Positions 61,879-64,000 of a stretch of DNA of 64,000 nt are shown here, piece after piece; the first letter of the stretch is position 1, and each line of letters starts with the position of its first letter. The translations under genes and the position numbers were made by a program. The notes under the pieces were generated by a model. That model made no database searches. It saw only the letters and a program-made list of their open reading frames with translations, and had not been told where the DNA came from. Origin of the DNA: Chitinophaga sp. SYP-B3965 (lineage in GTDB: Bacteria; Bacteroidota; Bacteroidia; Chitinophagales; Chitinophagaceae); NCBI RefSeq assembly GCF_009647655.1, contig NZ_WJFD01000004.1, forward strand, positions 434,001-498,000. Direction: 5' to 3'.

Positions 61879-64000
61879 TGAAAAAAATATTGATATGGGC
61901 AGGTCTCATCTGCCTCTTTAACGGATGCACCAATAGTAAACAAGTAACTGAATCAAAAAACGAGGACCTCGCCATGGGGTTCCTGAATCCGCCTGATGAA
62001 GCCAAACCCCGTGTATTCTGGTGGTGGCTGGAAGGGTATCAAACGAAGGAAGGTGTTTTTGCCGACCTCGTTGCCATGAAAGAAGCAGGGATCAAAGGCG
62101 CTATTATTTTTGATGCAGGCTCTTCCTCTTATCAGAAAATGGAAAAGACACAGAGCGGTCCCTTATTCCTGGGGCCTGAATGGAAAGCGTTATTCCATTA
62201 CGCTTGTGATATTGCAGACAGCCTGAACCTGGAGATCAGCCTGAACATTGGCAGTGGCTGGAATGATGGCGGACCATGGGTTACGCCGGAACTGGCTTCC
62301 AAAAAACTGGTATGGAGTGATACCATGATACAAGGACCACGGAAATTAAATATGACCTTGCCCATGCCGCGCAAGCTGGATAAAGCAAATTATTATAAAC
62401 CTATTGCCGTGCTGGCGGTGAAACTGAATGAGAACAGTGCTCAGGTGAAACCGCTGGAGAACATGGAGATCAAAGCGGTGCATAGCATTTATTCGATCCC
62501 CATGACAAAGAACGGATTGGGATACGACTGGAACCTTTTCATGAAAGAAGAAGTTTCTCCGGCGCATGAAGCCAATGCTTCTTTAGATAATGTAACAGAT
62601 ATCAGCAATTATGTAGATGCACAGGGAAATGTCAGCTGGGATGTACCGGCCGGTAATTACCAGATCATGCGTTTTGGATATAGCGGTACTGGTATTGAAG
62701 TATCTACGCATAGCCCGGGTGGCGGCGGTCTGGCGATCGATTACATGAGTAAGGAAGCGATGGATGTGCAGTATGATAAGGTAGTGACTGCATTGATCAA
62801 AGGTCATAAGAATGTGAGCCTGAAATATCTGCATGATGATAGCTGGGAGCTGGGCGCCTCTAACTGGACACCCACCTTCCTGGATGCTTTTTCCAAACAG
62901 AACGGATACGATATCAAAAAATACCTGCCGGTGCTTACCGGAAAGATCATTGAAAGCAGGGATGTTTCCAATCGTTTCCTCTATGATTTCAGGAGGACTA
63001 TTGCTGATGTGATCTGGGAGAATCACTATAAAAGATTTGATGAACTGGCGAAGAAAGATGGCATGGCGCTTCACTCAGAAAGTGGAGGGCCGCATCCTGC
63101 ACCGATCGATGCTTTGAAGAATCTGGGATTGAATGCTGTACCGATGGGTGAATTCTGGATCAGGTCAAAAACGCACAGGGTAGAGGATTTCCGCCGCATC
63201 TTCGTAAAGCAGCCAGCTTCTGCTGCGCATATTTACGGGAAACGTTTTGTGCAGGCGGAAGGACCTACGAGCATTGGCCCTCATTGGGAAGAGGATTTTG
63301 CTTTTATGAAACCTACGCTGGACAGGTCCTATTGTGAAGGGCTGAACAGATTGGTGATCCATACTTTCACGCATTCACCCAAAAGTGCCGGTATACCGGG
63401 TAATGAATATTTTGCCGGTACGCATTTTAATCCGAACGTAACCTGGTGGAAGCAGGCACCTGCTTTCCTGAAATGGAACAGCCGGGTATCTTATATGCTT
63501 TCCCGTGGATTGTTTGTAGGAGATGTATGTTATTATTATGGCGATAATGTTCCGAACCAGGTTCCTTTGAAACACATCAACCCTGAGCTGGGTGAAGGAT
63601 ATGATTATGATGTCTGCAATTCTGAAGTGATCCTTACGCGCATGAAAGTAGTGGATGGCAGGATCGTGTTGCCGGATGGTATGCGGTATGAAGTGCTGGC
63701 GTTGCCGGAATGGAAAGTAGTGAATGCAGATGTAATGGTGAAACTGGCGCAACTGGTAAAAGACGGGGCTACCATCATTGGTCCTAAACCTTTAACCACT
63801 GTTGGATTGAAAGACAGAACAACAGCGGAGCAAAAGGTACAGGAGCTGGCTGCAGCAGTATGGGGTGATATCAATGGCACCACTGTTACGGAACATACTT
63901 ACGGAAAAGGAAAGATGGTGTATGGTAAAACCATTCGCCAGGTATTACTGGATAAAGGGCAGGGGCCTGATTTTGCTTATGAGAGCCGTAAGCCGGGAGC
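61878..64000 (+). CDS. Alpha-L-rhamnosidase, glycoside hydrolase family 106, C-terminus beyond window
   Basis: The reading frame starts at an ATG overlapping the previous stop (TAATG) and is open to the window end, giving 707 residues. It is a lipoprotein (MKKILIWAGLICLFNGC, Cys17). The family pattern at the start is PPDEAKPRVFWWWLEGYQTK with AMKEAGIKGAIIFD. Later come DYMSKEAMDVQYDKVVTALI, HDDSWELGASNWTPTFLDAF and VQAEGPTSIGPHWEEDF, with the conserved THSPKSAGIPGNEY segment. GH106 enzymes hydrolyse alpha-L-rhamnose in complex glycans such as rhamnogalacturonan. Together with GH78 it points to a rhamnosylated substrate. Confidence 0.92.
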   Translation, partial: MKKILIWAGLICLFNGCTNSKQVTESKNEDLAMGFLNPPDEAKPRVFWWWLEGYQTKEGVFADLVAMKEAGIKGAIIFDAGSSSYQKMEKTQSGPLFLGPEWKALFHYACDIADSLNLEISLNIGSGWNDGGPWVTPELASKKLVWSDTMIQGPRKLNMTLPMPRKLDKANYYKPIAVLAVKLNENSAQVKPLENMEIKAVHSIYSIPMTKNGLGYDWNLFMKEEVSPAHEANASLDNVTDISNYVDAQGNVSWDVPAGNYQIMRFGYSGTGIEVSTHSPGGGGLAIDYMSKEAMDVQYDKVVTALIKGHKNVSLKYLHDDSWELGASNWTPTFLDAFSKQNGYDIKKYLPVLTGKIIESRDVSNRFLYDFRRTIADVIWENHYKRFDELAKKDGMALHSESGGPHPAPIDALKNLGLNAVPMGEFWIRSKTHRVEDFRRIFVKQPASAAHIYGKRFVQAEGPTSIGPHWEEDFAFMKPTLDRSYCEGLNRLVIHTFTHSPKSAGIPGNEYFAGTHFNPNVTWWKQAPAFLKWNSRVSYMLSRGLFVGDVCYYYGDNVPNQVPLKHINPELGEGYDYDVCNSEVILTRMKVVDGRIVLPDGMRYEVLALPEWKVVNADVMVKLAQLVKDGATIIGPKPLTTVGLKDRTTAEQKVQELAAAVWGDINGTTVTEHTYGKGKMVYGKTIRQVLLDKGQGPDFAYESRKPG

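Noticed and set aside
1..64000. Search for CRISPR arrays, insertion sequences, phage genes and defence systems
   Set aside because: No regularly spaced long identical repeats, transposase motifs, integrase or defence-type genes were seen; the only repeats are the short ones listed.

Overview
This window looks like the chromosome of a Chitinophaga-like member of the Bacteroidota. The support is four SusC/SusD outer-membrane uptake pairs, ECF sigma/FecR pairs, many lipoproteins with a short lipobox, Bacteroidota-type -7 boxes (TAnnTTTG), a ROK repressor, and abundant glycan- and peptide-degrading exoenzymes. I see no insertion sequence, phage, CRISPR array, rRNA or origin. One tRNA (Glu, TTC) is present.

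Layout. 1-837 (minus): a DnaJ-domain membrane protein followed by the start of an EamA transporter. 961-14527 (plus): an ECF sigma factor, FecR, an STN-containing SusC, SusD, a secreted repeat-domain protein, a secreted protein carrying an ApbE flavinylation motif, a secreted FAD oxidoreductase, ApbE itself and a VOC protein, all tightly packed. 14594-16201: a TlpA-like thioredoxin and RidA. 16259-22467: a SusC/SusD pair (minus) divergent from a ROK regulator with a perfect 15-bp inverted repeat at its start. 22570-25951: a DHFR/RibD-like protein, an 11-bp periodic repeat, tRNA-Glu, a divergent HxlR/SDR pair and a fatty acid desaturase. 26024-28030: a divergent FecR/sigma pair with no SusC nearby. 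28368-33971: a helical unknown, GH20 hexosaminidase, M1 aminopeptidase lipoprotein, DUF1345 protein and a PepSY-like secreted protein, then a non-coding stretch with paired 20-bp repeats. 34361-45337 (minus): SusC, SusD, two DoxX-like membrane proteins, a lipoprotein cytochrome c, a SoxC-like molybdopterin sulfite dehydrogenase, an FAD oxidoreductase and a GNAT protein in one apparent operon. 45697-48208 (minus): a CopD-like membrane protein, a lipid A-type acyltransferase, a 28-residue membrane peptide and a PLP aminotransferase. 48301-52199: two AraC regulators, an intracellular GH43-like protein and an Old Yellow Enzyme. 52416-64000 (plus): sigma, FecR, STN-SusC, SusD, GH78 and GH106 (cut by the window end), which is a rhamnose-glycan utilisation locus.

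How the genes work together. The two ECF/FecR/STN-SusC sets fit trans-envelope signalling: ligand binding at SusC releases the sigma factor, which then transcribes its own locus. The last locus has the expected hydrolases for a rhamnosylated glycan. The other two large SusCD operons are unusual because redox proteins replace hydrolases. One pairs uptake with a covalent-flavin electron carrier, its maturation enzyme and a secreted FAD enzyme. The other pairs uptake with a periplasmic sulfite-dehydrogenase/cytochrome c couple and two DoxX-like membrane proteins. These are my best candidates for undescribed systems. Gene assignments rest on motifs read by eye; no database search was possible.
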